Shown one piece after another: positions 26,701-36,586 of a DNA stretch of 64,000 nucleotides. How positions within the stretch are numbered: position 1 is the stretch's first letter; each line of letters begins with the position of its first letter. The DNA lies in contig NZ_LR027880.1 of the NCBI RefSeq assembly GCF_900537995.1, forward strand, positions 1,372,001-1,436,000. Direction: 5' to 3'. A program made the translations under genes and the position numbers. The notes beneath the pieces are model-generated. The model worked only from the letters and a program-made list of their open reading frames with translations, ran no database searches and was not told where the DNA came from. The stretch comes from Roseburia intestinalis L1-82 (GTDB lineage: Bacteria > Bacillota > Clostridia > Lachnospirales > Lachnospiraceae).

Positions 26701-27014
26701 GAGTTTCCCTGTGTAGGGTGGTTCTGGGGAGTTACGATTGGCAAATTGCATCAAGCCGGGACTGTTTTGTTCCGTTGTCCGAAAATAAGAAAGTCTAAGT
26801 ATGCCTGATTCAGGTTGAGGCGGAGTGACGTGTGCGTCCTAAATGTGCCGTCCGGGCACATTAGGACTTGTGCTGCCGTCCATGGCAGCACAACACTGTA
26901 TTGTGAACAGGCATACAAAGACTTTCTAATTTTCTCCCAAAGTCACAAAACGAGTCCTGGCTTGATGCGATTTGCCAGCCGCAAGGTTGTGAACCACCCT
27001 TAGCCGGGAAACTC
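26701..27014. repeat. Giant imperfect palindrome, element 1
   Basis: 314 bases bounded by GAGTTTCCC and GGGAAACTC. The two arms pair over roughly 125 bases each, at about three quarters identity. The pairing includes GGCAAATTGCATCAAGCC near 26740 with its partner near 26978, and AGTCTAAGTATGCCTG with CAGGCATACAAAGACT. At the apex are two perfect hairpins, 26836-26867 and 26869-26892, whose loops read GGAC on the minus strand. The inner 200 bases are homologous to the reverse complement of element 2, including a 28-base exact match (26921-26948 region). Nothing in it codes. It could be a large structured RNA, a folded DNA site or a MITE-like mobile element. Confidence 0.85.
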
Positions 27015-27295
27015 ATTTTACAACCTTGGGGGTGCGTAAATTTTTGTGACATTCATTTCAAAAAGGTTGAAAAATCTCGACGCAATCTGTTATATCTATG
27101 CTTTTAAACATACATACTTGGAATAATAATCTGCATTATTAGTCTGTTAATTTACGAAATGATTAATGTAATGCAACATAGCAGATGAAACTTCAGACAA
27201 GTCATCAGGCTGAATATCAGTGATATTGCACATTAGGATTTTAAGCATATTTCCATTCGTGCGAATATCAAAAATTCACACCCGCGCCCCCATTT
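27015..27295. other. Spacer between the two giant palindromes
   Basis: About 280 AT-rich bases. A 33-codon frame on the minus strand (27147-27248) exists but has no convincing ribosome site. I see no other feature. Confidence 0.5.
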
Positions 27296-27626
27296 TGAGA
27301 TGAACCGCCCACCCAAATGGTGTTTCATAACCTGGAGGCTGGCATCTTGCGCAAAGCCTGAGCTGATTTTGTGACTTTGGGAGAAAATTAGAAAATCTTA
27401 GTGTGTCTGTAGATACACAGTGATGTTCTGCCACGGATGGCAGAACAAGGCTTCACGAGCCACGGATGGCTCGTTGAACGCCGGTCACGTCACTCCGAGA
27501 AAATCTAACTCAGACACACTTAGACTTTTCTTATTTTCGTACAATGGAACCAAAATTAACTCCGGCTTTGCGCAAGATGCCACTCACAGACCTGCGACAC
27601 ACCATTGGGACGGGCGATTTATTTCA
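27296..27626. repeat. Giant imperfect palindrome, element 2
   Basis: 331 bases in the opposite orientation to element 1. The arms TGAGATGAACCGCCC and GGGCGATTTATTTCA close it. Inside, GGCATCTTGCGCAAAGCC near 27340 pairs with its partner near 27565. The apex carries two perfect hairpins, 27425-27446 and 27455-27474, each with the loop sequence CCACGGATGG. The outer stems differ from those of element 1 yet remain paired, so changes have been compensatory. The right end lies about 165 bases before the gapA promoter. Confidence 0.85.
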
Positions 27627-27791
27627 TAAACAAACCAACATTTGGTAAGTAGCTTATGATATAGTATAGCCTATCCCACAAAAGAAAAGAAGTCATATTT
27701 GTATATTTTGTATAAAATTCATGAAAAAACGACCGGAAAATTGCATATAGTGAAAAATTTAACAAACACAGAATAAAGTCGAGAAAAAGGC

Positions 27792-27820
27792 TTGAACTTT
27801 CAAAAGAAATTGGTTAAAAT
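27792..27820 (+). promoter_or_regulatory. gapA promoter
   Basis: TTGAAC at 27792-27797 and TAAAAT at 27815-27820 with a 17-base spacer, 70 bases before the start codon; AGGAGG precedes the ATG. Confidence 0.8.
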
Positions 27821-27889
27821 AAAGGAAGCTTGGGACGGGCATAAGTCCCATCAAGTTATCACATTTACAAATTCTAGGAGGAATTAAAA

Positions 27890-28906
27890 ATGGCAGTAAG
27901 AGTAGCAATCAATGGTTTTGGCCGTATTGGTCGTCTTGCTTTCAGACAGATGTTTGGAGCAGAAGGATATGAAGTAGTAGCAATCAATGATTTAACAAGT
28001 CCTAAAATGTTAGCACACTTGTTAAAATATGATTCATCTCAGGGTAAATATGAGCATGCTGATGAAGTTTCCAGCACAGATGATTCTATCATCGTTTGCG
28101 GTAAAGAGATCAAAATCTACGCTTTCCCAGATGCAAACAACTGCCCATGGGGAGATTTAAAAGTTGACGTTGTATTAGAGTGCTCCGGTTTCTATACAAG
28201 CAAAGAAAAAGCACAGGCTCATATCAATGCAGGTGCTAGAAAAGTTGTTATCTCTGCTCCAGCAGGAAATGACCTTCCTACTATCGTTTATAATACAAAC
28301 CACGAGACATTAAAAGCTTCTGATACAATCATTTCAGCAGCTTCCTGTACAACAAACTGCTTAGCACCAATGGCAGATGCATTAAACAAATATGCTCCGA
28401 TCCAGTCTGGTATCATGGTAACAATCCATGCTTACACAGGTGATCAGATGACTCTTGATGGACCTCAGAGAAAAGGTGATTTAAGAAGATCACGTGCAGC
28501 AGCAGTTAACATCGTTCCTAACAGCACAGGTGCTGCAAAAGCAATCGGTCTTGTTATCCCAGAGTTAAACGGTAAGTTAATCGGATCTGCTCAGCGTGTA
28601 CCGACCCCAACAGGTTCTACAACAATCTTAACAGCAGTTGTTAAGAAAGCTGGCGTAACAAAAGAAGACATCAACGCAGCTATGAAAGCAGCAGCTAACG
28701 AGTCCTTCGGTTACAACGAGGATGAGATCGTTTCTTCCGATATCGTAGGAATGAGATATGGTTCATTATTCGATGCAACTCAGACAATGGTTAACCAGGT
28801 ATCTGATGACCAGTACGAAGTTCAGGTTGTTTCATGGTATGACAACGAGAACTCTTACACATCTCAGATGGTTCGTACAATCAAATACTTCAGTGAGTTA
28901 GCATAA
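27890..28906 (+). CDS. gapA: Glyceraldehyde-3-phosphate dehydrogenase
   Basis: 338 residues. Oxidises glyceraldehyde 3-phosphate with phosphate and NAD+ to 1,3-bisphosphoglycerate. The NAD-binding [12 protein letters not shown] at the N-terminus and the catalytic Cys in [13 protein letters not shown] (about 157) are intact, as is the phosphate-site [12 protein letters not shown]. Its own strong promoter and an immediate downstream terminator allow it to be made in excess over the following glycolytic genes. Codon use is uniform, as in highly expressed genes. Confidence 0.98.
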   Translation: MAVRVAINGFGRIGRLAFRQMFGAEGYEVVAINDLTSPKMLAHLLKYDSSQGKYEHADEVSSTDDSIIVCGKEIKIYAFPDANNCPWGDLKVDVVLECSGFYTSKEKAQAHINAGARKVVISAPAGNDLPTIVYNTNHETLKASDTIISAASCTTNCLAPMADALNKYAPIQSGIMVTIHAYTGDQMTLDGPQRKGDLRRSRAAAVNIVPNSTGAAKAIGLVIPELNGKLIGSAQRVPTPTGSTTILTAVVKKAGVTKEDINAAMKAAANESFGYNEDEIVSSDIVGMRYGSLFDATQTMVNQVSDDQYEVQVVSWYDNENSYTSQMVRTIKYFSELA

Positions 28907-28940
28907 TCGACGGGTTACGATAACTATATGCGACTTTTAG

Positions 28941-28973
28941 CAGGTCCGGTCCTATTGGACCGGGCCTGTTTTT
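28941..28973 (+). terminator. Terminator between gapA and pgk
   Basis: CAGGTCCGGTCC pairs with GGACCGGGCCTG across a 4-base loop, followed by five T. It should reduce but may not abolish read-through into pgk, 34 bases further on. Confidence 0.9.
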
Positions 28974-29006
28974 ATACCTCAATTATATAAAAGGAGGACA
29001 TATTTT

Positions 29007-30230
29007 ATGTCATTAAACAAAAAATCAGTAGACGACATTAATGTAAAGGGAAGAAGAGTACTTGTAAGATGTGATTTCAACGTTCCGTTAAAAGAAGGAA
29101 AAATCACAGATGAGACTCGTATCAACGCAGCTCTTCCTACCATCCAGAAATTAATCAACGATGGTGGAAAAGTAATTCTCTGTTCACATCTTGGAAAAGT
29201 AAAAAACGGACCAAACGAAGGCGAGTCTTTAGCTCCGGTAGCTGAGAAACTTTCTGAGAAACTTGGCAAAAAAGTAAACTTCGTATCTGATTACAATGTA
29301 ACAGGTGAGGCAGCTACAAAAGCAGTTGCTGAAATGAACGAAGGAGATGTTGTATTATTACAGAATACACGTTTCCGTGGTGCTGAGGAGACAAAGAACG
29401 GCGAAGAGTTCAGCAAAGAGTTAGCTGATCTTGCAGACGATTATGTATGCGACGCATTCGGTTCCTCCCACAGAGCACATGCTTCTGTTGCAGGCGTTAC
29501 AAAATTCATCACTGCAAAGGGTGGTTCTAACGTAGTTGGTTACTTAATGCAGAAAGAGATCGATTTCCTTGGAAACGCTGTTGAAAATCCGGTAAGACCG
29601 TTCGTAGCAATCCTTGGTGGTGCAAAAGTTGCAGATAAATTAAATGTTATCTCGAACTTATTAGAGAAATGCGATACATTAATCATCGGTGGTGGTATGG
29701 CATATACTTTCTTAAAAGCACAGGGATATGAGATCGGTAAATCTTTAGTAGATGATACTAAGATCGATTACTGTAAAGAGATGATGGCAAAAGCAGAAAA
29801 ACTTGGAAAGAAATTACTCCTTCCGGTAGATGCTGTAACCATCGCAGATTTCCCGAACCCGATCGATGCTCCGGTAGAAGTTACTGTATGTGACGTAAAA
29901 GATATGCCGGCTGACAGAGAGGGATGCGATATCGGACCAAAGACTCAGGAGTTATATGCTGATGCAGTTAAGACAGCAAAGACTGTTGTATGGAACGGAC
30001 CGATGGGTGTATTTGAGAACCCGACATTAGCAGCTGGTACGATCGCAGTTGCAAAAGCACTTGCTGATACAGATGCTACAACAATCATCGGTGGTGGTGA
30101 TTCCGCAGCAGCTGTTAACCAGTTAGGATTCGGCGACAAGATGAGCCATATCTCTACCGGTGGTGGAGCTTCCCTTGAGTTCTTAGAGGGTAAGGAATTA
30201 CCAGGTGTCATGGCAGCCGATGATAAGTAA
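29007..30230 (+). CDS. pgk: Phosphoglycerate kinase
   Basis: 407 residues. Transfers phosphate from 1,3-bisphosphoglycerate to ADP. The N-terminal [13 protein letters not shown], the substrate region LCSHLGKVK and the nucleotide-binding [13 protein letters not shown] are present. AGGAGG precedes the ATG. It ends in MAADDK-stop, and the same coding tail recurs once inverted and once direct immediately after the gene (30203-30293), which is unusual. Confidence 0.98.
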   Translation: MSLNKKSVDDINVKGRRVLVRCDFNVPLKEGKITDETRINAALPTIQKLINDGGKVILCSHLGKVKNGPNEGESLAPVAEKLSEKLGKKVNFVSDYNVTGEAATKAVAEMNEGDVVLLQNTRFRGAEETKNGEEFSKELADLADDYVCDAFGSSHRAHASVAGVTKFITAKGGSNVVGYLMQKEIDFLGNAVENPVRPFVAILGGAKVADKLNVISNLLEKCDTLIIGGGMAYTFLKAQGYEIGKSLVDDTKIDYCKEMMAKAEKLGKKLLLPVDAVTIADFPNPIDAPVEVTVCDVKDMPADREGCDIGPKTQELYADAVKTAKTVVWNGPMGVFENPTLAAGTIAVAKALADTDATTIIGGGDSAAAVNQLGFGDKMSHISTGGGASLEFLEGKELPGVMAADDK

Positions 30231-30293
30231 AAATAGTTGCAGTGTAAAGTTGGCTGCCATGACACCTTAGTTATGGCAGCCGACGACAAATAA
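30203..30293 (+). repeat. Duplicated tail of pgk
   Basis: Sixteen bases at 30203-30218 inside pgk recur exactly inverted at 30252-30267. The final 21 bases of pgk (30210-30230, ATG GCA GCC GAY GAY AAR TAA) recur in direct orientation at 30273-30293, with only synonymous third-position changes. The inverted copy could fold with the pgk tail as a hairpin in the message. Confidence 0.8.
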
Positions 30294-30332
30294 GATCAAC
30301 AAACTTTAAAATGGGAAAAAGAGGATAAGATC

Positions 30333-31082
30333 ATGGCAAGAAAGAAAATCGTAGCCGGCAACTGGAAAATGAACATGACTCCAAGCCAGGCTGTTAAATT
30401 AGTAGAGGAATTAAAACCATTAGTAGTAAGTGATGATGTAGAAGTTGTTTACTGTGTACCGGCAATCGACATCGTACCTGTTGTTGAGGCTGTAAAAGGA
30501 ACCAACGTAGCAGTAGGCGCTGAGAACATGTACTATGAGGAGAAAGGTGCTTACACCGGAGAGATCGCTCCAGAGATGTTAGTTGACGCTGGCGTAAAAT
30601 ACGTTATCATCGGTCATTCCGAGAGACGTGATTACTTCAAAGAGTGCGACTGCATGTTAAACAAAAAAGTGAAAAAAGCTTTCGAGCATAACTTAACACC
30701 AATCCTTTGCTGTGGTGAGACATTAGAGCAGAGAGAGATGGGAATCACTTTAGACTGGATCCGTATGCAGATCAAATCTGACTTAAAAGACGTTACTGCA
30801 GAGCAGGTTGCTTCTATGGTAATCGCTTATGAGCCGATCTGGGCTATCGGAACAGGAAAAACTGCAACCACAGAGCAGGCAGAGGAAGTCTGCAAGGCAA
30901 TCCGTGACTGCATCAAAGAAGTATACGGTGCTGACACTGCAGAGAAAGTTCGTATTCAGTACGGCGGATCTGTAAATGCAGGTAATGCAGCAGAGTTGTT
31001 TGCACAGCCTGATATCGATGGTGGTTTAGTTGGCGGAGCTTCCTTAAAAGCTGATTTCGGTAAGATCGTAAACTATAAATAA
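30333..31082 (+). CDS. tpiA: Triosephosphate isomerase
   Basis: 249 residues. Interconverts dihydroxyacetone phosphate and glyceraldehyde 3-phosphate. The N-terminal AGNWKMN with its Lys, the catalytic His in [11 protein letters not shown] and the catalytic Glu in [15 protein letters not shown] are all intact, and the length is standard. It follows pgk by about 100 bases and ends at a terminator. Confidence 0.98.
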   Translation: MARKKIVAGNWKMNMTPSQAVKLVEELKPLVVSDDVEVVYCVPAIDIVPVVEAVKGTNVAVGAENMYYEEKGAYTGEIAPEMLVDAGVKYVIIGHSERRDYFKECDCMLNKKVKKAFEHNLTPILCCGETLEQREMGITLDWIRMQIKSDLKDVTAEQVASMVIAYEPIWAIGTGKTATTEQAEEVCKAIRDCIKEVYGADTAEKVRIQYGGSVNAGNAAELFAQPDIDGGLVGGASLKADFGKIVNYK

Positions 31083-31096
31083 ATCATAATCAGGTT

Positions 31097-31143
31097 AAGG
31101 GGATTCTCTCTGGGAGTGAAAGCAGAAGGAATCCCCTTTTCCC
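31097..31143 (+). terminator. Terminator after tpiA
   Basis: AAGGGGATTC pairs with GAATCCCCTT across about 22 bases, with T and C residues following. Confidence 0.85.
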
Positions 31144-31170
31144 TTGATATATGCGGAAAATGTGAAATAT

Positions 31171-32181
31171 ATGAAAAAGAAAATAGCACGGATCCTGATA
31201 TGTGTCCTGATTATAATCTGCGGTTGGAACGTGATGGTAAGAGAATGGAACCAGGCAGGAAAAACGGATTCGGAATATAAAGAAAATAATGCGAATGCAA
31301 GGGCACAGAGCTCTAACAGTCAGGACGTTTCACTGGAAGACGATTTACAGGAAACGGAGACATCCATACAACATAGTGGATCAAATAACAGATCAGAAAA
31401 TGAGAATATAACAGGTAATTCCGGGAACTCATCGGGAAAAAATGAAAGAGACGATGAAAAAGCGGATGCCGATGACAGCATAAAAACAGATGTAACGAAA
31501 AATGAAACGGATATTGCGGACAATCAGGTCAACGGGGATATGGAAATAAAAAATGAACCGGCAGAAGAAGAGCCGACCGAAGATCCCTATGAATATGAAA
31601 CCGGGTATATTTTTCTGGGAGATTCCAGATTTTATCTGATGAATGAGGAATGCAAAATCGAAGATGTGCCGAATTTTTTTGTGGTATCCTGTCCTGGAAT
31701 GGGATATGCGTGGCTGGCAGATACTGCGTTCCCGAAGGTACAGTTGCTGCAGCGGCAGCATACGGAAATCAAAAACTGGATTGTGATTTGTGGACTGGGA
31801 GTCAATGACCTGACATCGATCCGTTCCTATCTGAACAAATATCGCAGATGGCCGGAAAGTTCAAAACTTTATCTGTTGTCTGTGAATCCGACAAAGTCAG
31901 GTGCTCCGGTAAGATGTAATAATCAGAGGATTGAAGCATTTAATAACCGCATCAAGAAGGTGGAGAATGCTACATATATCGATTGTTACCGATATCTGAC
32001 GAATCTTGGGTTTGGAACAAAAGGAGACGGACTCCATTATGATGCGCCCACGAACTGGGCGATTTATTCCTATATATTAGAAAAGCTTAATAAGGATGCC
32101 GGAGGGGATCCGGTCACGGAAACAGAATGCCAGGCAAAGGCAAAGAAGTTTGAAAAACAGCTGAGCCAGAAAAACTATTGA
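31171..32181 (+). CDS. Membrane-anchored SGNH-hydrolase-like surface protein
   Basis: 336 residues. One N-terminal membrane segment (KKIARILICVLIIICGWNV) is followed by about 110 residues of disordered Asn/Glu/Asp/Ser-rich linker. A globular domain with an SGNH/GDSL pattern comes last: GYIFLGDSRFY (block I), VICGLGVNDL (Gly/Asn blocks) and GDGLHYDAPTNW (Asp-x-x-His block V). This suggests an extracellular esterase or acetylhydrolase acting on wall or capsule material. It sits between tpiA and gpmI but is separated by a terminator, so it need not be linked to glycolysis. The start is uncertain: ATG 31171 puts the anchor at the N-terminus, but its ribosome site is poor. Confidence 0.72.
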   Translation: MKKKIARILICVLIIICGWNVMVREWNQAGKTDSEYKENNANARAQSSNSQDVSLEDDLQETETSIQHSGSNNRSENENITGNSGNSSGKNERDDEKADADDSIKTDVTKNETDIADNQVNGDMEIKNEPAEEEPTEDPYEYETGYIFLGDSRFYLMNEECKIEDVPNFFVVSCPGMGYAWLADTAFPKVQLLQRQHTEIKNWIVICGLGVNDLTSIRSYLNKYRRWPESSKLYLLSVNPTKSGAPVRCNNQRIEAFNNRIKKVENATYIDCYRYLTNLGFGTKGDGLHYDAPTNWAIYSYILEKLNKDAGGDPVTETECQAKAKKFEKQLSQKNY

Positions 32182-32274
32182 AAACAGATGAGGTTATCAG
32201 TATAATGGTTCTGGATTAGGAGAATCGTATACTTTTGATAAATGGAAAGAGAATAGAAAGTGAGGAAACAAAAC

Positions 32275-33816
32275 ATGAGTAAGAAACCTACCGTATTAAT
32301 GATCTTAGACGGATTTGGACTGAATGAAAAAACAGAGGGCAATGCCGTAGCACAGGCAAAGACACCGGTGATCGACGGACTTATGAAAGACTATCCGTTT
32401 GTAAAAGGAAATGCAAGTGGTCTTGCAGTTGGTCTTCCTGACGGACAGATGGGTAACTCTGAGGTAGGACATTTAAATATGGGTGCCGGAAGAATCGTAT
32501 ATCAGGAACTGACGAGAATCACAAAAGAAATCAGCGATGGCGATTTCTTCAAAAATCAGGCATTATTAGATGGTATGGAAAACGTAAAGAAAAACGGTTC
32601 CGACCTTCATTTATACGGACTGTTATCAAACGGTGGTGTACACAGCCACATCACACACCTGTTTGGCCTGCTTGATATGGCAAAAAAAGAGGGCGTTGAG
32701 AATGTATATGTACATTGCTTCTTAGACGGACGTGATACTGCTCCGACTTCCGGTAAAGAGTTCATCGAAGAACTGGAAGCTAAGATGAAAGAAATTGGTG
32801 TTGGCAAGATCGCATCTATTTCCGGACGTTACTACGCAATGGATCGTGATAACAGATGGGATCGTGTGGAGAAAGCATACAAAGTGCTGACCACTGGCGA
32901 GGGAGAAACTGCTGAGAGCGCAGTAGCAGCTATGGAAGCATCTTATGCAAAAGATGTGACAGATGAGTTCTTCGTTCCAACTGCAATTACAGAGAACGGC
33001 AAACCGATCGCAACAATCAAAGACAACGATACTGTTATTTTCTTTAACTTCCGTCCTGACCGTGCGCGTGAGATCACAAGAACATTCTGTATGGATGATT
33101 TTGATGGATTTGACCGTGGCGCAAGAAAGAACGTAAAATACATCTGCTTCACAGAGTATGACGTGACGATTCCGAACAAAGAAGTTGCATTTAAGAAAGT
33201 AGAACTGAAAAATACATTTGGTGAGTATTTAGCAGCACATGATATGACACAGGCAAGAATCGCCGAGACAGAGAAATATGCACATGTTACCTTCTTCTTC
33301 AACGGCGGTGTGGAAGAGCCAAACAAAGGTGAGGATCGTATTCTTGTAAAATCTCCGAAAGTAGCTACCTACGATTTACAGCCGGAGATGAGCGCACCGG
33401 AAGTATGCGACAAGTTATGTGCAGCAATCCGTTCTGAGAAATATGATGTCATCATCATCAACTTTGCAAACCCGGATATGGTTGGTCACACCGGAATCTT
33501 AGACGCAGCGATCAAAGCAGTTGAGACAGTAGATACCTGTGTTGGAAAAGCAGTTGAGGCATTAAAAGAAGTAGACGGACAGATGTTCATCTGCGCAGAT
33601 CACGGAAACGCTGAGCAGCTTGTAAACTACGAGACCGGCGAGCCGTTAACATCCCACACAACCAACCCGGTTCCATTTATTCTCGTAAATGCAGATCCTT
33701 CCTACACCTTAAAAGAGGACGGATGCCTTGCTGATATCATCCCGACTATGATCGAGCTGATGGGAATGGAGCAGCCGGCAGAGATGACAGGAAAATCTTT
33801 ACTGATCAAAAAATAA
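32275..33816 (+). CDS. gpmI: Phosphoglycerate mutase, cofactor-independent
   Basis: 513 residues. Converts 3-phosphoglycerate to 2-phosphoglycerate using two Mn2+ ions. The alkaline-phosphatase-like start TVLMILDGFGLNE, the nucleophile Ser in MGNSEVGHLNMGAGR and the metal-binding FICADHGNAEQL are all present. A GTG codon at 32260 is in frame but is itself the ribosome site (GTGAGG) for ATG 32275, the conserved start. Confidence 0.97.
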   Translation: MSKKPTVLMILDGFGLNEKTEGNAVAQAKTPVIDGLMKDYPFVKGNASGLAVGLPDGQMGNSEVGHLNMGAGRIVYQELTRITKEISDGDFFKNQALLDGMENVKKNGSDLHLYGLLSNGGVHSHITHLFGLLDMAKKEGVENVYVHCFLDGRDTAPTSGKEFIEELEAKMKEIGVGKIASISGRYYAMDRDNRWDRVEKAYKVLTTGEGETAESAVAAMEASYAKDVTDEFFVPTAITENGKPIATIKDNDTVIFFNFRPDRAREITRTFCMDDFDGFDRGARKNVKYICFTEYDVTIPNKEVAFKKVELKNTFGEYLAAHDMTQARIAETEKYAHVTFFFNGGVEEPNKGEDRILVKSPKVATYDLQPEMSAPEVCDKLCAAIRSEKYDVIIINFANPDMVGHTGILDAAIKAVETVDTCVGKAVEALKEVDGQMFICADHGNAEQLVNYETGEPLTSHTTNPVPFILVNADPSYTLKEDGCLADIIPTMIELMGMEQPAEMTGKSLLIKK

Positions 33817-33847
33817 AAGAGCGATATAATATAGCCGGATAAAAAGA

Positions 33848-33931
33848 TGCCACAGACTGGTATATTTATTTTTGGACAGGCAGGGCAGCTGCTGTCAGAA
33901 AGAAATTTATCAGTTTTGTGGCACTTTTTTT
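33848..33931 (+). terminator. Terminator after gpmI
   Basis: TGCCACAGACTGGTATA pairs imperfectly with TATCAGTTTTGTGGCA, followed by seven T. The loop is about 45 bases. Confidence 0.7.
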
Positions 33932-34112
33932 GAAAGGAAAAGGATCATTTTCCGGTAAAATTCATGCAGGAAAGAAGCTGAGAAAGTGAGAATAAGAGAA
34001 TATAAACAAAAATATAAGTACAACTTATAATATGATTAAAACTATACAAAAATACTAATAAAAAGAACTGATTTTTCTATATCACATATCGATGTCCATA
34101 CGGGCAAAATCA

Positions 34113-34142
34113 TTGACTTTCCAAAAGACTATGTATTATAAT
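34113..34142 (+). promoter_or_regulatory. Promoter of purC-purF-purB
   Basis: TTGACT at 34113-34118 and TATAAT at 34137-34142 with an 18-base spacer, about 60 bases before purC. The region upstream (33932-34112) is AT-rich with no gene. Confidence 0.75.
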
Positions 34143-34202
34143 TTTTGAGTAACATCAGAAAATGATATGGTGCTTATAACACCGGAAAAGAGGACAAAGA
34201 GG

Positions 34203-35081
34203 ATGAGTAGCAAAGTATTTCAGCCAATTAAAGAGGGAAAAGTACGTGAAGTATATGATAACGGCGACAGCCTGATCATTGTAGCGACAGACAGAATTTC
34301 TGCTTTCGATCATATTTTGAAGAACAAAGTCACTAAAAAGGGTGCGATTCTGACTCAGATGTCTAAATTCTGGTTTGATTTAACAAAAGATATCGTTCCA
34401 AATCATATGATTTCTGTTGATGTAAAAGATATGCCGGAGTTTTTCCAGGAGGAGAGATTTGACGGCAACAGCATGATGTGCAAAAAATTAGAGATGCTTC
34501 CGATCGAGTGCATCGTCCGCGGATACATCACAGGAAGCGGCTGGGAGAGCTATAAAGAAAACGGTACCGTATGCGGCATCAAACTGCCGGAGGGATTACA
34601 GGAGTCCGACAAACTGCCTGAGCCGATTTTTACACCGAGTACCAAGGCAGAGATCGGTCTGCATGATGAGAATATCTCCTTTGAGCGCTGCAGAGAGATC
34701 TTAGAGAAAGAGTATCCGGGAAAAGGTGCTTCCTACGCAGAACAGATCAAAGATTATACGATCGCTTTATATAAAAAATGTGCCGAATATGCACTGACAA
34801 AAGGTATCATCATTGCAGATACCAAGTTTGAATTTGGTTTAGATGAGAATGGCAATGTTGTATTAGGGGATGAGATGCTTACACCGGACAGCTCCAGATT
34901 CTGGTCATTAGAGGGTTACAAACCGGGACAGGGACAGCCGTCCTTTGACAAACAGTTTGTAAGAGACTGGTTAAAAGCAAATCCGGACAGTGATTACCTG
35001 TTACCGGATGATGTCATCGAAAAGACCGTGAATAAATACAAAGAGGCATATGAGCTTCTGACAGGTAAGAAATTTGCTTAA
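34203..35081 (+). CDS. purC: SAICAR synthetase
   Basis: 292 residues. Joins aspartate to CAIR with ATP in purine synthesis. The nucleotide-binding start EGKVREVYD, the IVATDRISAFDHIL block and the substrate-binding VRGYITGSGW are visible. ATG 34203 has GAGGACAAAGAGG before it; a more upstream in-frame start at 34167 lies too near the transcription start. It is the first gene of the purC-purF-purB unit, 13 bases from purF. Confidence 0.96.
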   Translation: MSSKVFQPIKEGKVREVYDNGDSLIIVATDRISAFDHILKNKVTKKGAILTQMSKFWFDLTKDIVPNHMISVDVKDMPEFFQEERFDGNSMMCKKLEMLPIECIVRGYITGSGWESYKENGTVCGIKLPEGLQESDKLPEPIFTPSTKAEIGLHDENISFERCREILEKEYPGKGASYAEQIKDYTIALYKKCAEYALTKGIIIADTKFEFGLDENGNVVLGDEMLTPDSSRFWSLEGYKPGQGQPSFDKQFVRDWLKANPDSDYLLPDDVIEKTVNKYKEAYELLTGKKFA

Positions 35082-35094
35082 TGGAGATACATTT

Positions 35095-36558
35095 ATGGAC
35101 AACAATGGATTTGTGAAAGATACACCATGGCAGACGAATGGGGACAGCGGACTGCACGAGGAATGTGGTGTATTCGGAATGTACGACTTTGATGGCGGAG
35201 ACGTTGCGTCTACGATCTATTATGGTCTTTTTGCATTGCAGCACCGTGGACAGGAGAGCTGTGGTATTGCGGTCAGTGAAACGAACGGACCCAAGGGAAA
35301 GGTGACCTCATACAAAGGCATGGGACTTGTCAATGAGGTATTCACGCAGGATAATTTAGAACCTATGCATGGCGATATCGGTGTCGGACATGTCCGTTAT
35401 TCGACGGCAGGAGCTTCCACCCGTGAGAATGCACAGCCATTGGTTCTTAATTATGTAAAGGGAACGTTAGCGCTCGCACACAACGGAAACCTGATCAATG
35501 CAATGGAACTGCGCAAGGATTTAGAGTATACCGGAGCAATTTTCCAGACGACGATCGACTCTGAGGTCATCGCCTATCACATTGCCCGTGAGCGTTTAAA
35601 TTCAAACAGTGTGGAAGAGGCAGTGGGACGTGCCTGCCAGAAGATCAAGGGTGCGTTTGCACTGGTAGTGATGAGCCCGAGAAAGTTAGTCGGAGCGCGT
35701 GATCCGTACGGTTTTAAACCGCTCTGTATTGGAAAACGTGACAATGCCTACATTTTGGCATCCGAGACCTGTGCACTTGATACGATCGGCGCGGAGTATG
35801 TCCGTGATGTACTGCCGGGTGAGATCGTTACGATCACACCGGAGGGCGGCATTCAGTCTGACCTTTCTTTAGCACTGCCAAAAGAAAAAGAGGCGCGCTG
35901 TATTTTTGAATATATTTACTTTGCAAGACCGGACAGCCATATCGACGGTGTCAGTGTCTATGCATCCAGGATCAAGGCAGGACGTTTCCTCGCCATGGAT
36001 TCACCGGTGGATGCAGACCTTGTCGTCGGTGTTCCGGAGTCCGGAAATGCTGCAGCACTCGGTTATTCCCTGCAGTCGGGGATTCCGTATGGCACTGCAT
36101 TTGTGAAAAACGGCTATGTCGGAAGAACTTTCATCAAGCCGAAACAGAGCAGCAGAGAGTCCAGCGTGCGCGTGAAATTAAATGTTTTAAAAGAGGCGGT
36201 CGATGGAAAACGTATCATTATGATCGATGATTCCATTGTCCGCGGTACGACATCAGACCGCATCGTAAAAATGCTGCGTGATGCCGGTGCAACCGAAGTG
36301 CATGTAAGGATCAGTTCCCCACCATTTTTATGGCCGTGTTACTTTGGAACAGATATCCCGGAGAGAGAACAGCTCATTGCATACAATCGTTCCATCGAGG
36401 ATATCCGTAAGATCATTGGTGCGGATTCCCTTGGATACCTTGGAGTTGAGCGTTTAGAGGAAATGGTCGGCGGATTAAGTATCTGTAAGGGATGCTTTAC
36501 GGGTACCTACCCGATGGAACCGCCGAAAGAAGACATCCGGGGCGATTTTGAGAGATAG
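35095..36558 (+). CDS. purF: Amidophosphoribosyltransferase
   Basis: 487 residues. Catalyses the first committed step of purine synthesis, using glutamine and PRPP. It has a 23-residue propeptide followed by the catalytic Cys24 in HEECGVFGMY, which must be exposed by processing. The PRPP loop IIMIDDSIVRGTTS and a CKGCF motif near the C-terminus are the marks of the Bacillus-type enzyme with a 4Fe-4S cluster. ATG 35095 leaves a GGAGA ribosome site in the purC tail. Confidence 0.96.
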   Translation: MDNNGFVKDTPWQTNGDSGLHEECGVFGMYDFDGGDVASTIYYGLFALQHRGQESCGIAVSETNGPKGKVTSYKGMGLVNEVFTQDNLEPMHGDIGVGHVRYSTAGASTRENAQPLVLNYVKGTLALAHNGNLINAMELRKDLEYTGAIFQTTIDSEVIAYHIARERLNSNSVEEAVGRACQKIKGAFALVVMSPRKLVGARDPYGFKPLCIGKRDNAYILASETCALDTIGAEYVRDVLPGEIVTITPEGGIQSDLSLALPKEKEARCIFEYIYFARPDSHIDGVSVYASRIKAGRFLAMDSPVDADLVVGVPESGNAAALGYSLQSGIPYGTAFVKNGYVGRTFIKPKQSSRESSVRVKLNVLKEAVDGKRIIMIDDSIVRGTTSDRIVKMLRDAGATEVHVRISSPPFLWPCYFGTDIPEREQLIAYNRSIEDIRKIIGADSLGYLGVERLEEMVGGLSICKGCFTGTYPMEPPKEDIRGDFER

Positions 36559-36586
36559 ATAATAACAAATGTTAAGGAGAACAGAA

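Noticed and set aside
27147-27248. 33-codon frame on the minus strand between the giant palindromes
   Set aside because: Reads plausibly as protein but has only a weak ribosome site and no known match; chance cannot be excluded.
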